Of a stretch of DNA of 64,000 nt, positions 37,645 to 45,749 are shown one piece after another. The stretch's first letter is position 1; every line of letters begins with the position of its first letter. Origin of the DNA: Paracoccaceae bacterium (GTDB lineage Bacteria > Pseudomonadota > Alphaproteobacteria > Rhodobacterales > Rhodobacteraceae); NCBI GenBank assembly GCA_021775315.1, contig JAJFIC010000032.1, forward strand, positions 1 through 64,000, in the 5' to 3' direction. The notes under the pieces were generated by a model. That model ran no database searches. It had not been told where the DNA came from and saw nothing but the letters and a program-made list of their open reading frames with translations. The translations under genes and the position numbers were made by a program.

Positions 37645-38330
37645 AGCAAAGCTGGTTCAGGCGGCTAAAGCAGCGCGAACATGCGTGGCGCGATGCGATC
37701 GGGCAGGATATTTCCACACCTGAGGCGCGTAAACGAGCACTTTTCCACTTTAACTGGGTTGACCATGCGGTGTTGCGTGTCTGGTGGAAAAATTTTCATG
37801 AGGTTGCGCCAGACGTTTATCGGGCAAACCAACCCTCGCCAGCGCGTTTGGCGGAATTCAAGGCGATGGGGATCAAAACCATCCTGAACCTGCGCGGAAC
37901 CTCGCCTCATTCACAGTATCTGTTTGAACGCGAGGCTTGCACAGCCCTTGGCCTGACCTTGGTTGACCATCGGCTTTACGCGTCCGATTTGGGCAGCCGT
38001 AAAGAGATTCTTGATCTGATTGAAATCATGGGCTCGCTGGAAAAGCCATTTGTGATGCACTGCAAATCCGGTTCCGATCGCACCGGGTTCGCTGCGGTTC
38101 TGTATTTGCACTTGTTTTGCGACATGCCCGTGCGGCAGGCGATGGGGCAATTGCACTGGCGGCACCTGCACTTGCGCCGGTCTAAAAACGGGATTTTGGA
38201 TCTGTTTTATGAGGCTTATCTAGAGGCCACGCAAACCCATGACATATCGTTGATTGACTGGATCAGACAGGAATACGATCAGGCGGCGCTGCAAAAACGG
38301 TTTCAAAGGATGCGCGGCAAATCGGTCTGA
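37641..38330 (+). CDS. Dual-specificity-type tyrosine phosphatase
   Basis: 229 residues. A Cys-based phosphatase with the CX5R loop VMHCKSGSDRTGFAAVLYL (Cys141, Arg147). The order of N-terminal VYRANQPSPARLAEFKAMGIKTILNLRG and SLEKPFVMHCK resembles the DSP/Siw14-like group, which can act on phosphotyrosine, phosphoinositides or inositol pyrophosphates. The start lies inside the GT25 stop (ATGA). In glycan loci such phosphatases often counter a tyrosine kinase that controls chain length, but no kinase or Wzx/Wzy gene is visible here, so the target is unknown. Confidence 0.83.
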   Translation: MKQSWFRRLKQREHAWRDAIGQDISTPEARKRALFHFNWVDHAVLRVWWKNFHEVAPDVYRANQPSPARLAEFKAMGIKTILNLRGTSPHSQYLFEREACTALGLTLVDHRLYASDLGSRKEILDLIEIMGSLEKPFVMHCKSGSDRTGFAAVLYLHLFCDMPVRQAMGQLHWRHLHLRRSKNGILDLFYEAYLEATQTHDISLIDWIRQEYDQAALQKRFQRMRGKSV

Positions 38331-38578
38331 CCCATGGGCGCATGGCATAAGCCAGGGTCACGCGGTATTCCACGGCATACCTCATGGGGGTCGGTTTTGG
38401 GCAAGTTCTTGCCGTTTCCAACCTCTATTTGATATTCTTTCTGCGGGATGTTTCGGCGGAATTGAGGTGCTGCAAATCTACGCAGCACTTGTTGCAAAAT
38501 GCCTATGAATGTGTTTGGGTTAGCGTCAGGCCGCGTTTACAGACGGCAAAAAAAATTGACGATCAGGGAGAATCGGAT
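38331..38578 (+). promoter_or_regulatory. Leader region of the polyamine transporter operon
   Basis: A 248-base gap between the phosphatase stop and the TTG of the ABC ATPase. It contains a perfect 7-bp hairpin (GTGCTGC 38467-38473 with GCAGCAC 38482-38488) and the RBS AGGGAG at 38565-38570. The promoter of the transporter operon is expected here; the hairpin might be regulatory. Confidence 0.35.
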
Positions 38579-39670
38579 TTGTCCACCGTATCGAAAGAAG
38601 ACGGTTTCGTCGTCTTTGACCATGTGCAGAAAAGTTATGATGGTGAACAACTGGTCGTAAAAGACCTGAATCTATACATCGCAAAAGGTGAGTTTCTGAC
38701 AATGCTTGGGCCTTCGGGTTCGGGCAAGACGACCTGCCTGATGATGTTGGCGGGTTTTGAAACCGCGACCCATGGTGACATTCTGTTGGGTGGCAAACCC
38801 ATCAACAACATTCCGCCGCATAAACGTGGCATCGGCATGGTGTTTCAGAATTACGCCCTGTTCCCGCATATGACGGTTGGCGAAAACCTGTCTTTCCCGC
38901 TGGAAGTGCGCAAGCAAGGCAAGTCCGAGCGTGAAGAGAACGTAAAACGCGCGCTTGATATGGTGCAGATGGGCGATTTCATCAATCGCCGTCCGGCGCA
39001 ATTGTCAGGTGGTCAACAACAGCGGATCGCACTGGCGCGCAGTCTGGTGTTTGAACCGGATCTGGTGCTGATGGATGAACCGCTCGGCGCGCTCGACAAA
39101 CAATTGCGCGAGCATATGCAATACGAGATCAAACACCTGCACGAACGTCTGGGCGTGACCGTGGTCTACGTGACCCATGACCAATCCGAAGCGCTGACCA
39201 TGTCAGACCGGGTTGCGGTGTTTGACGATGGTATCATTCAACAACTGGCACCGCCGGATGATCTGTACGAGCGGCCGGAAAATGCCTTTGTGGCGCAGTT
39301 CATTGGCGAAAATAACACATTGAAGGCGACCGTCACCGGGATCAAGGACGGCATCGCGTCGGTTGATTACGGCCGTGGAACCAAAGGTGAGGCGTTGGCG
39401 GTTAATTGCGGCGACGTCGGATCAACCACAACCCTGTCGATCCGCCCTGAGCGGGTTGAGATCGGTAAGAAAAGTGGCCCGAACGCGGTAGATGCCAATG
39501 TGCTGGAGCTGATTTATCTTGGCGATCACATTCGGTGCCGTATGGAGGTTCTGGGTGACGATCAATTCGTGGTAAAAGTACCGAATTCGCATGGTCACAA
39601 GCATTTGGTTGTCGGCGAGACCACAAAGGTCAGCTGGAGCAGTGAAGATTGCCGGGCGTTAGACGCCTGA
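38579..39670 (+). CDS. potA: Polyamine-type ABC transporter ATPase
   Basis: 363 residues from TTG 38579 (AGGGAG eight bases upstream; no suitable ATG). Walker A is GPSGSGKTT, the signature motif LSGGQQQRIALARSL, Walker B DLVLMDEPLGALD and the H-loop VYVTHDQSEA. The C-terminal TOBE-like domain starts at about 255 (FIGENNTLKATVTG...TTTLSIRPERVEIG). It matches PotA-type ATPases of spermidine/putrescine importers, cytoplasmic face. First gene of an A-D-B-C operon; the substrate-binding gene follows after 75 bases containing an inverted repeat. Confidence 0.92.
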   Translation: MSTVSKEDGFVVFDHVQKSYDGEQLVVKDLNLYIAKGEFLTMLGPSGSGKTTCLMMLAGFETATHGDILLGGKPINNIPPHKRGIGMVFQNYALFPHMTVGENLSFPLEVRKQGKSEREENVKRALDMVQMGDFINRRPAQLSGGQQQRIALARSLVFEPDLVLMDEPLGALDKQLREHMQYEIKHLHERLGVTVVYVTHDQSEALTMSDRVAVFDDGIIQQLAPPDDLYERPENAFVAQFIGENNTLKATVTGIKDGIASVDYGRGTKGEALAVNCGDVGSTTTLSIRPERVEIGKKSGPNAVDANVLELIYLGDHIRCRMEVLGDDQFVVKVPNSHGHKHLVVGETTKVSWSSEDCRALDA

Positions 39671-39679
39671 GCGAACAGT

Positions 39680-39706
39680 CTGTCAACGAGGCCCGATAGT
39701 TGACAG
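39680..39706. promoter_or_regulatory. Inverted repeat between the ATPase and binding-protein genes
   Basis: CTGTCAAC (39680-39687) and GTTGACAG (39699-39706) are perfect inverted copies separated by 11 bases. It could be an operator for an internal promoter or an mRNA-processing hairpin; there is no U-tract. Confidence 0.45.
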
Positions 39707-39745
39707 AATTAGGGAGAAAACGGGTAATTCAACAAGGAGAATACT

Positions 39746-40825
39746 ATGATACTTAAGACTCTTTTAACTGGCGTTGCTGCCGCAGCCCTTTTGGCTGGCG
39801 CGGCTTCTGCTGGTTCCATCACGGTTGTGTCCTGGGGTGGTGCTTACACCAAATCTCAGGTCGAAGCCTATCACAAGCCCTGGATCGCCAAGACCGGCAA
39901 TCAGGTTGTATCCGAAGATTACAACGGCGGTATGGCCGAAGTTAAATCGCAAGTCGAAGCTGGCAACGTAACCTGGGATCTGGTCGACGTTGAAATGGCT
40001 GACGCGGTACGTGGTTGTGACGAAGGTCTGCTGGAAGAAATCGATTCGTCGATTCTGCCTGCTGGCGCTGACGGAACACCTGCGATGCAAGACTTCATCG
40101 ACGGTACGGTCACCGATTGCGCTGTGGCAACCATCGTCTGGTCGACCATTTTCGCTTATGATAATTCGGTTCTGGCCAATGGCCCGACCACGATCGGCGA
40201 TTTCTTTGATCTTGCCAAATTCCCAGGCAAGCGCGGCATGCGTAAAAACCCTAAGGCCAATCTGGAAATGGCGTTGGCGGCTGACGGCGTTGCTGCGGCT
40301 GACATTTACACCGTTCTGGGCACACCAGAAGGCGTAGATCGTGCATTTGCCAAACTCGACACACTCAAAGGCAGTGTTGTTTGGTGGGAAGCAGGCGCAC
40401 AGCCACCACAATTGCTGGCTGACGGCGAAGTGGTTATGACCACAGCCTATAACGGTCGTATCTTCAATGCGGTGGCCGCAGAAGACAAGCCGTTTACCAT
40501 CGTCTGGGACGCACAGAACTTTGACCTCGACCTCTGGGTGATCCCAAAAGGTGCTCCGAACAAAGACCTGGCGCTGGATTTCGTTGCGTTTTCAACAGCG
40601 ACTGAGCAGTTGGCAGCACAGGCTTCCTACATCTCTTACGGTCCTGTTCGTAAAAGCTCCGCACCGCTTGTCGGCAGCTTTCACAACAAACCCGATCTGG
40701 AAATGGGTCCACAAATGCCAACCGCTCCTGAAAACTTCGCAACCGCGATTCAGAGCGATTTCGTATTCTGGGCTGACAATCAGGACGAGTTGAACGAGCG
40801 TTTCAACGCTTGGCTGGCAAAATAA
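39746..40825 (+). CDS. potD: Polyamine-type ABC transporter periplasmic binding protein
   Basis: 359 residues with AAGGAG upstream and a signal peptide (MILKTLLTGVAAAALLAGAASA). The mature protein has the PotD/PotF-type type II periplasmic binding fold: ITVVSWGGAYTKSQVEAYHKPW, VTWDLVDVEMADAVRGCDEGLLEEID, WSTIFAYDN, WWEAGAQPPQLLADGEVVMTTAYNGR, and LDLWVIPKGAPNKDLALDFVAF. Asp/Glu and Trp residues that hold polyamine amines are present in places consistent with the family. Exact ligand (putrescine, spermidine or a related cation) cannot be fixed. Followed by a stem-loop that may protect its mRNA. Confidence 0.9.
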   Translation: MILKTLLTGVAAAALLAGAASAGSITVVSWGGAYTKSQVEAYHKPWIAKTGNQVVSEDYNGGMAEVKSQVEAGNVTWDLVDVEMADAVRGCDEGLLEEIDSSILPAGADGTPAMQDFIDGTVTDCAVATIVWSTIFAYDNSVLANGPTTIGDFFDLAKFPGKRGMRKNPKANLEMALAADGVAAADIYTVLGTPEGVDRAFAKLDTLKGSVVWWEAGAQPPQLLADGEVVMTTAYNGRIFNAVAAEDKPFTIVWDAQNFDLDLWVIPKGAPNKDLALDFVAFSTATEQLAAQASYISYGPVRKSSAPLVGSFHNKPDLEMGPQMPTAPENFATAIQSDFVFWADNQDELNERFNAWLAK

Positions 40826-40840
40826 TCTGACACGACAATC

Positions 40841-40873
40841 CGGGGGGGCGTTTTTGCGCCCTCCCGATCTTTT
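40841..40873 (+). terminator. Stem-loop after the binding-protein gene (attenuator-like)
   Basis: CGGGGGGGCG (40841-40850), a TTTTT loop and GCGCCCTCCCG (40856-40866) form a strong hairpin followed by ATCTTTTTA. It lies inside the operon, before the permease genes. Such hairpins raise binding-protein mRNA relative to downstream permeases by partial termination or by 3' protection. Confidence 0.65.
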
Positions 40874-40895
40874 TACCTGAATATGTGGACGCATC

Positions 40896-42146
40896 ATGAC
40901 CGACACCACCGGACCGCTGGTCGCCGCAGATGGCACGCCGCTGAAACGCAAGCTGGCACAGGCCATGTTCCGCAGTCGCGCCCGCGCTTTTGGCCTGGTT
41001 TTCCCGCTGGTCGCCTTTGTGATCGCGGCCTTTATTATTCCGATCGTGGCCCTGCTATGGCAAAGTGTGCACGATCCCCGCTTTGCCAATCTGATGCCGC
41101 TTACGACCATTGAACTGGCAAAATGGGATGCCGTTTCCCCCCCGACCGAGGCGATGGCCGCCGCAGTCGTTGCGGACATGATCGTCGCCAAGAAAAACAA
41201 AACCATTGGGCGCGTTGCCACCCGCGTTAACCGCGAGGTCTCTGGCGCGCGGTCGCTTTTTACCAAATCCGGCCGGTCTGCCGCGACGTTGGAGGCGCCC
41301 TTTATGGAGGCCCTGATCGCCAAGGATAAGAAATGGGAAAATATCAAGATCTGGGAAGGCATGAAAATCGCCTCGAAGGTCTATAATCCCGGTTATCTGG
41401 CTTCAGCCCTGGACATGCGCTATACTGCCGACGGCTCAATCGTGCGTCAGGAAGAAGACCGGCGCATTCACATCATGTTGTTCGCCCGAACAATGGAAAT
41501 CAGCCTGATCGTGACGATTGCCTGTTTCGTGCTGGGCTATCCGATTGCCTATCTGCTGTCGACGCTGACAACCCGCACATCGAACCTGTTGCTGATATTG
41601 GTTCTGTTGCCATTCTGGACCTCGCTTTTGGTGCGCACAACCGCTTGGATTGCCATGTTGCAGGCCCAAGGTGTGATGAATGACTTGTTCGTGGTGTTTG
41701 GGATTGCCACCGACACAGACAGGTTTAGCCTGATTTACAACAAAACCGGTACGCTGATTGCGATGACGCATATCTTGCTGCCCTTCATGATCCTGCCGCT
41801 TTATTCGGTAATGAAAACGATCCCGGTTTCTTATGTGCGGGCCGCGAAATCTATGGGTGCCACCAATTGGACCGCTTTTTGGCGGGTCTATTTCCCGCAA
41901 TCAGTGCCGGGGATTGGTGCGGGCGCTTTGTTGGTTTTCATCCTTGCGATCGGGTATTACATCACGCCGGCCCTTGTGGGCGGCCAAGATGGCCAGATGA
42001 TTTCCAACATCATCGACTTTCACATGCGAAAATCGCTTAACTGGAACCTTGCGGCGGCCCTTGGCCTGGTCTTGCTGGTCTTTGTGATGTTCCTGTTCTG
42101 GTTATACGACCGATTGGTCGGCATTGATAATATGAAGCTGGGATAG
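40896..42146 (+). CDS. potB: Polyamine-type ABC permease 1 with long extracytoplasmic insertion
   Basis: 416 residues, whereas classic PotB is about 285. The first membrane segment (about 35-55, FGLVFPLVAFVIAAFIIPIVALLW) is followed by roughly 135 mostly polar residues (FANLMPLTTIELAKWDAV through RQEEDRRIHIMLF) before the second segment (LIVTIACFVLGYPIAYLLSTL). The rest is standard, with the EAA loop around YVRAAKSMGATNWTAFWRVYFPQSVPGIG. The inserted portion should face the periplasm and could contact the binding protein. Similar enlarged permeases are, to my knowledge, present in other alphaproteobacteria. The next gene starts four bases after the stop. Confidence 0.88.
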   Translation: MTDTTGPLVAADGTPLKRKLAQAMFRSRARAFGLVFPLVAFVIAAFIIPIVALLWQSVHDPRFANLMPLTTIELAKWDAVSPPTEAMAAAVVADMIVAKKNKTIGRVATRVNREVSGARSLFTKSGRSAATLEAPFMEALIAKDKKWENIKIWEGMKIASKVYNPGYLASALDMRYTADGSIVRQEEDRRIHIMLFARTMEISLIVTIACFVLGYPIAYLLSTLTTRTSNLLLILVLLPFWTSLLVRTTAWIAMLQAQGVMNDLFVVFGIATDTDRFSLIYNKTGTLIAMTHILLPFMILPLYSVMKTIPVSYVRAAKSMGATNWTAFWRVYFPQSVPGIGAGALLVFILAIGYYITPALVGGQDGQMISNIIDFHMRKSLNWNLAAALGLVLLVFVMFLFWLYDRLVGIDNMKLG

Positions 42147-42150
42147 AGCC

Positions 42151-43395
42151 ATGACACCTAAAGCGTACCGCTATATTCCGCCACAGCCCGACCTTTGGTT
42201 CACCATCGGCATTCCTGCGGGAATGGGGGCCTTGATCGGTCTGATGACCGCGCAGGGCGATTTCGGGCTGATGCGTTATTACTTTCTGATTGGTGCTGTG
42301 ATCTTTGGTCTGACTGCCTTTGTGGTCCGCCAATATGTCACCAGCCGCCGGGCAGCGGGCTGGATCGTGGCCGCGCTGTTTTTGGTGTTGGGAACGTCGG
42401 TGTTTTCGCTTGGTTACGGTTTGCTGATGGCCATCGTTGGCTATGTCACCGGGCGTCAGACCCTGTGGCTGCATACAGGTGATTACCGCCTGAACCAACC
42501 GCCATATGCCACCCCGCGCGAGGTTTTGTGGTTTTACACGTTCCGCATCATTTGCGGCATGATCTTTGTCTTTCTGATTACGCCGATCATCGTTCTGATC
42601 CCGCTGTCGTTCAACCAAGAGCCCTATTTCAGCTTTACGCCCGGCATGCTTGGCCTGGATTCAGAGGCTTACAGCCTGCGCTGGTACTGGGACATCCTGA
42701 AAAACGGCATGGCCGCACCTGAGGCCACGGTTGGCTGGTGGTCTGACATGTGGAACAACGCGCAATGGGTGCGCTCGATCAAGAACTCGTTCTGGATTGG
42801 CATTTGGGCGACGTTGCTGGCGACCGGGCTTGGTACGCTGGCCGCCATCGGCCTCAGCCGATCTGAAATGCCTTGGCGGCGTTCGATCATGGCTTTGCTG
42901 ATTTCGCCGATGATCGTGCCTTTGGTGATCACCGCGTCTGGCCTGTTTTACTTTTTCTCAGGCGTTGGTCTGGCGAAAACCTATACCGGTTTGATTTTGG
43001 CCCATGCCGTGCTTGGCACACCGTTTGTCATCATCACGGTGACTGCAACACTGGTCGGTTTTGATCAAAGTCTGACGCGGGCCTCGGCCAATATGGGTGC
43101 CGGGCCGATCACCACGTTTTTCAAAGTGCAGATGCCGTTGATTTTGCCCGGCGTGATTTCGGGCGGCCTGTTTGCCTTTATCACCTCATTTGACGAAGTG
43201 GTCGTGGTGCTGCAATTGGCCGATGTCAAACAGCGTACCATTCCGCGCCAGATGTTTAGCGGTATTCGCGAGCAGATCAGCCCGACCATTCTGGCTGTGG
43301 CGACGATCCTTGTGATCATCTCGATCCTGCTACTGACACTGGTCGAGGCTTTGCGCCGTCGCTCGGAACGTATGCGTGGCGTCAGCCCGCACTAG
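42151..43395 (+). CDS. potC: Polyamine-type ABC permease 2 with N-terminal membrane extension
   Basis: 414 residues, against about 265 for PotC. The first ~130 residues hold three or four extra hydrophobic segments (WFTIGIPAGMGALIGLM, YYFLIGAVIFGLTAFVV, GWIVAALFLVLGTSVFSLGYGLLMAIVGYV). The conserved permease part then begins at about VLWFYTFRIICGMIFVFLITPIIVLIPLSF. The EAA loop is LTRASANMGAGPITTFFKVQMPLILPGVISG. Co-translated with the first permease. The extra segments may form a lateral helper domain; function unknown. Confidence 0.88.
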   Translation: MTPKAYRYIPPQPDLWFTIGIPAGMGALIGLMTAQGDFGLMRYYFLIGAVIFGLTAFVVRQYVTSRRAAGWIVAALFLVLGTSVFSLGYGLLMAIVGYVTGRQTLWLHTGDYRLNQPPYATPREVLWFYTFRIICGMIFVFLITPIIVLIPLSFNQEPYFSFTPGMLGLDSEAYSLRWYWDILKNGMAAPEATVGWWSDMWNNAQWVRSIKNSFWIGIWATLLATGLGTLAAIGLSRSEMPWRRSIMALLISPMIVPLVITASGLFYFFSGVGLAKTYTGLILAHAVLGTPFVIITVTATLVGFDQSLTRASANMGAGPITTFFKVQMPLILPGVISGGLFAFITSFDEVVVVLQLADVKQRTIPRQMFSGIREQISPTILAVATILVIISILLLTLVEALRRRSERMRGVSPH

Positions 43396-43414
43396 CGCGG
43401 GCTTCGCACATCCC

Positions 43415-44350
43415 TCAGACCCCGAGGATTATCAGCCAGAATGTGACTGACAGCACGGAAAACAGCGTCCCCGCCAGAACGGCGGTGGCGGCAACCCTTT
43501 TGGCGCTGTCATACATATTGGCGAAAATATACGAATTCACACCCGGTGCCATCGCTGCGGTCAGAACCGCACCGCGGACCATGCCTTGGGATAGATCAAA
43601 CACCTGCGTTGACATAAACAAAGCAATCGCGGGATGCACAAATAACGACAACACACAAACCAGTATCACCTCGCGGATCGAACCCTCAGGACGATAGCGG
43701 GTCAGAACGCCGCCAAGCGCGAACAGGGCTGTGGGCAAGGCGGCACGGATCACCAGCGAGAACCCGTCTGAGATCGGGCCGGGCAGGGTGATGCCGCTGA
43801 GATTGACAATAAATCCAAGGCCAATCGCCATCATCAGGGCATTGCGAAACATCGCGCGCCCAACGGAAATCGCGGTTCTGGTGACGCCCGCGCCGGAACT
43901 GCGTACAATCTCCATCGTCGTGATGCCCAGAAAATAGCAAAACGGCGCGTGGATGGCGACAATGGCGTAATTGGGGGCAAGGGACGCGGCGCCATAGGCG
44001 CGCTCCATAATTGCCAGACCCAACAGCACGGAATTGGCAAACAGGGCCGAAAAGCCGATGGAGACGCTGTCGTCCCAAGGGCGGCCAAACAGAAGGCGCG
44101 CGCCAATCATGCCAAGCGCAAAGCTGATTAGTGAGCCAGTGTAATAGGATGTCAAAAGCCGGGGATCGAACCCTTGTGACAGATCGAGCGTTGAAATAGC
44201 GCGAAACAGCAATAGCGGAATGGCGAAATTCTGGCTGAATTTCATCAAACCGTCGATCGCCTCGGCAGACAAAAAGTTCCGCCGGGCGGCGATATATCCA
44301 AAGGAAATAACCAGAAAAACCGGCAGGATGACTTCTAATAGCGTGTACAT
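43415..44350 (-). CDS. AEC-family transporter
   Basis: 311 residues with about ten membrane segments in two inverted halves. MYTLLEVILPVFLVISFGYIAARR, FAIPLLLFRAI, the FANSVLLGLAIMERAYG stretch of the first half and the MAPGVNSYIFANMY crossover near the C-terminus match the auxin-efflux-carrier/malonate (MdcF) family. These carry organic anions such as malate or malonate. Convergent with the polyamine permease gene; substrate unknown. Confidence 0.9.
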   Translation of the reverse strand: MYTLLEVILPVFLVISFGYIAARRNFLSAEAIDGLMKFSQNFAIPLLLFRAISTLDLSQGFDPRLLTSYYTGSLISFALGMIGARLLFGRPWDDSVSIGFSALFANSVLLGLAIMERAYGAASLAPNYAIVAIHAPFCYFLGITTMEIVRSSGAGVTRTAISVGRAMFRNALMMAIGLGFIVNLSGITLPGPISDGFSLVIRAALPTALFALGGVLTRYRPEGSIREVILVCVLSLFVHPAIALFMSTQVFDLSQGMVRGAVLTAAMAPGVNSYIFANMYDSAKRVAATAVLAGTLFSVLSVTFWLIILGV

Positions 44351-44447
44351 GATGTTCGCGGCTTTGTTCTGGTCAGATCAGCGCCGGCGGGTGTCGGCCC
44401 GTCGAATAAGACCTTGTACGGGCAGGGTTTGCAAGGCGTGCGGAAGA

Positions 44448-44948
44448 TCACGGATTGGGTGTGATCGGCGCGCCAGTTGCATCAAACGCCGTCGTAAAGG
44501 TAAACGCCGCAGGCGTCGGGCCGTGATCATGCAGCGCCTCAAGCTTGGCAGACCCTTCGGTCCAGTTTGGTAGACGGTCGCTGTGTATCCACCACATCAC
44601 CAACCCCGGCCAATCGCCTTGTTGAAACCACTTCCGCCCTTGCTTCAACGCCCTGAGATGTAATCCGGAATAGGTCGCCTTTTGCGCGCTGTTGATATCA
44701 CGCCACAGCGATAGGGTTGATGGTGCCCAATCATCAATCGGTGGTGGATGGCTGGGCCGGAAACGCGGATAGGTCTGAAATCCCCAGCTTTTCGGGTTTT
44801 CGTCGTCATCATAACCTGAGCGCGCGACAAAACCGGGTGCGGCTTCAATGGCGCGCAAAACCGCGTCGTTGATTGCGTGAAAGCCATCGTTCTGCGCGGC
44901 TTCCGCCGGGCGGATGAACTGGCCAAAGGTGTAAAGCGCCAGATGCAA
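44448..44948 (-). CDS. DUF3291 domain protein
   Basis: 166 residues starting with TTG 44948, three bases after the stop of the MBL gene, so it is likely the last gene of the dac-tmk-holB operon. LHLALYTFGQFIRPAEAAQNDGFHAINDAVLRAIEAAPGFVARSGYDDDE at the start and WWIHSDRLPNWTEGSAKLEALHDHGPTPAAFTFTTAFD at the end fit the DUF3291 pattern, a dimeric alpha-beta-barrel-like family related to antibiotic monooxygenases. No enzyme activity is known; it may bind haem or a small organic ligand. Confidence 0.78.
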   Translation of the reverse strand: MHLALYTFGQFIRPAEAAQNDGFHAINDAVLRAIEAAPGFVARSGYDDDENPKSWGFQTYPRFRPSHPPPIDDWAPSTLSLWRDINSAQKATYSGLHLRALKQGRKWFQQGDWPGLVMWWIHSDRLPNWTEGSAKLEALHDHGPTPAAFTFTTAFDATGAPITPNP

Positions 44949-44951
44949 AAC

Positions 44952-45749
44952 CTAAGCCGCCAGTTCGATCACCATGCCATCAAAGGCAGCGGTGATGTGA
45001 TCCGGGGTTTCATCGCACAGGGTTTGGTAGTCAAGATCCACGTGCATATTCGTCAAAACCGCCCGCTTTGGCGCGGCCTTGTCGATCCATTCAAGGCTTC
45101 GCGCCAGATGTGCATGGGTCGGATGCGGATCGCGCCTTAGCGCATCAAGCACCCAAACCTCCAGGTCTTGCACCGCGCGCCAGCTTTCGTCGTACATTTG
45201 TGAAACATCCGGCAGATAGGCCAGCTTGCCAATGCGAAGCCCCAAACTGTCGATCGAGCCGTGCTTTACCCGAAACGGCGTCAGCGCAATATCGCCGCCT
45301 AGGCCGCTGATCGTGGTCGTGCCGTCCAGCGTGTTCAGATCAAGGATCGCAGGATAGGACGAGCCTTCGGGCTGCACGAACGCATAGCCAAACCGCGAAA
45401 TCAGGGCATCCTGCGTCGCGCCATCAGCCCAAACCGGCAAGCGGCGGCGCATGTTGTAAACCACCATCCTGAGGTCATCAATGCCGTGCACATGATCAGC
45501 GTGTTGGTGGGTGTAAACCACCCCGTCAAGCGTGCCGATCCCGGCATCCAGCAGTTGATTGCGCAGATCAGGCGAGGTGTCGATCAGCACGCGCGTGGTG
45601 CCTGCATCGGTGATCCGTTCAACCAGCATAGAACACCGACGACGGTTGTTCTTTGGGTTTTTCGGATCACACGCCCCCCAATCGCCGCCCAGTCGGGGCA
45701 CGCCACCGGATGAACCACAGCCAAGAATGGTAAAACGCATTATGGCCAT
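44952..45749 (-). CDS. MBL-fold metallohydrolase (PhnP-like)
   Basis: 265 residues from ATG 45749, which overlaps the tatD stop by one base (TGATG). Metallo-beta-lactamase fold: FTILGCGSSGGVPRLGGDWGACDPKNPKNNRRRCSML, the metal motif VVYTHQHADHVHGIDDLR (HxHxDH), RVKHGSIDSLGLRIG, and a late His in LTNMHVDLDY. The C-x-SSG-VP start and zinc-site Cys residues match the PhnP/RNase-Z-like phosphodiesterase group. In Rhodobacterales this gene routinely follows tatD; its substrate is probably a cyclic phosphodiester. Confidence 0.9.
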   Translation of the reverse strand: MAIMRFTILGCGSSGGVPRLGGDWGACDPKNPKNNRRRCSMLVERITDAGTTRVLIDTSPDLRNQLLDAGIGTLDGVVYTHQHADHVHGIDDLRMVVYNMRRRLPVWADGATQDALISRFGYAFVQPEGSSYPAILDLNTLDGTTTISGLGGDIALTPFRVKHGSIDSLGLRIGKLAYLPDVSQMYDESWRAVQDLEVWVLDALRRDPHPTHAHLARSLEWIDKAAPKRAVLTNMHVDLDYQTLCDETPDHITAAFDGMVIELAA

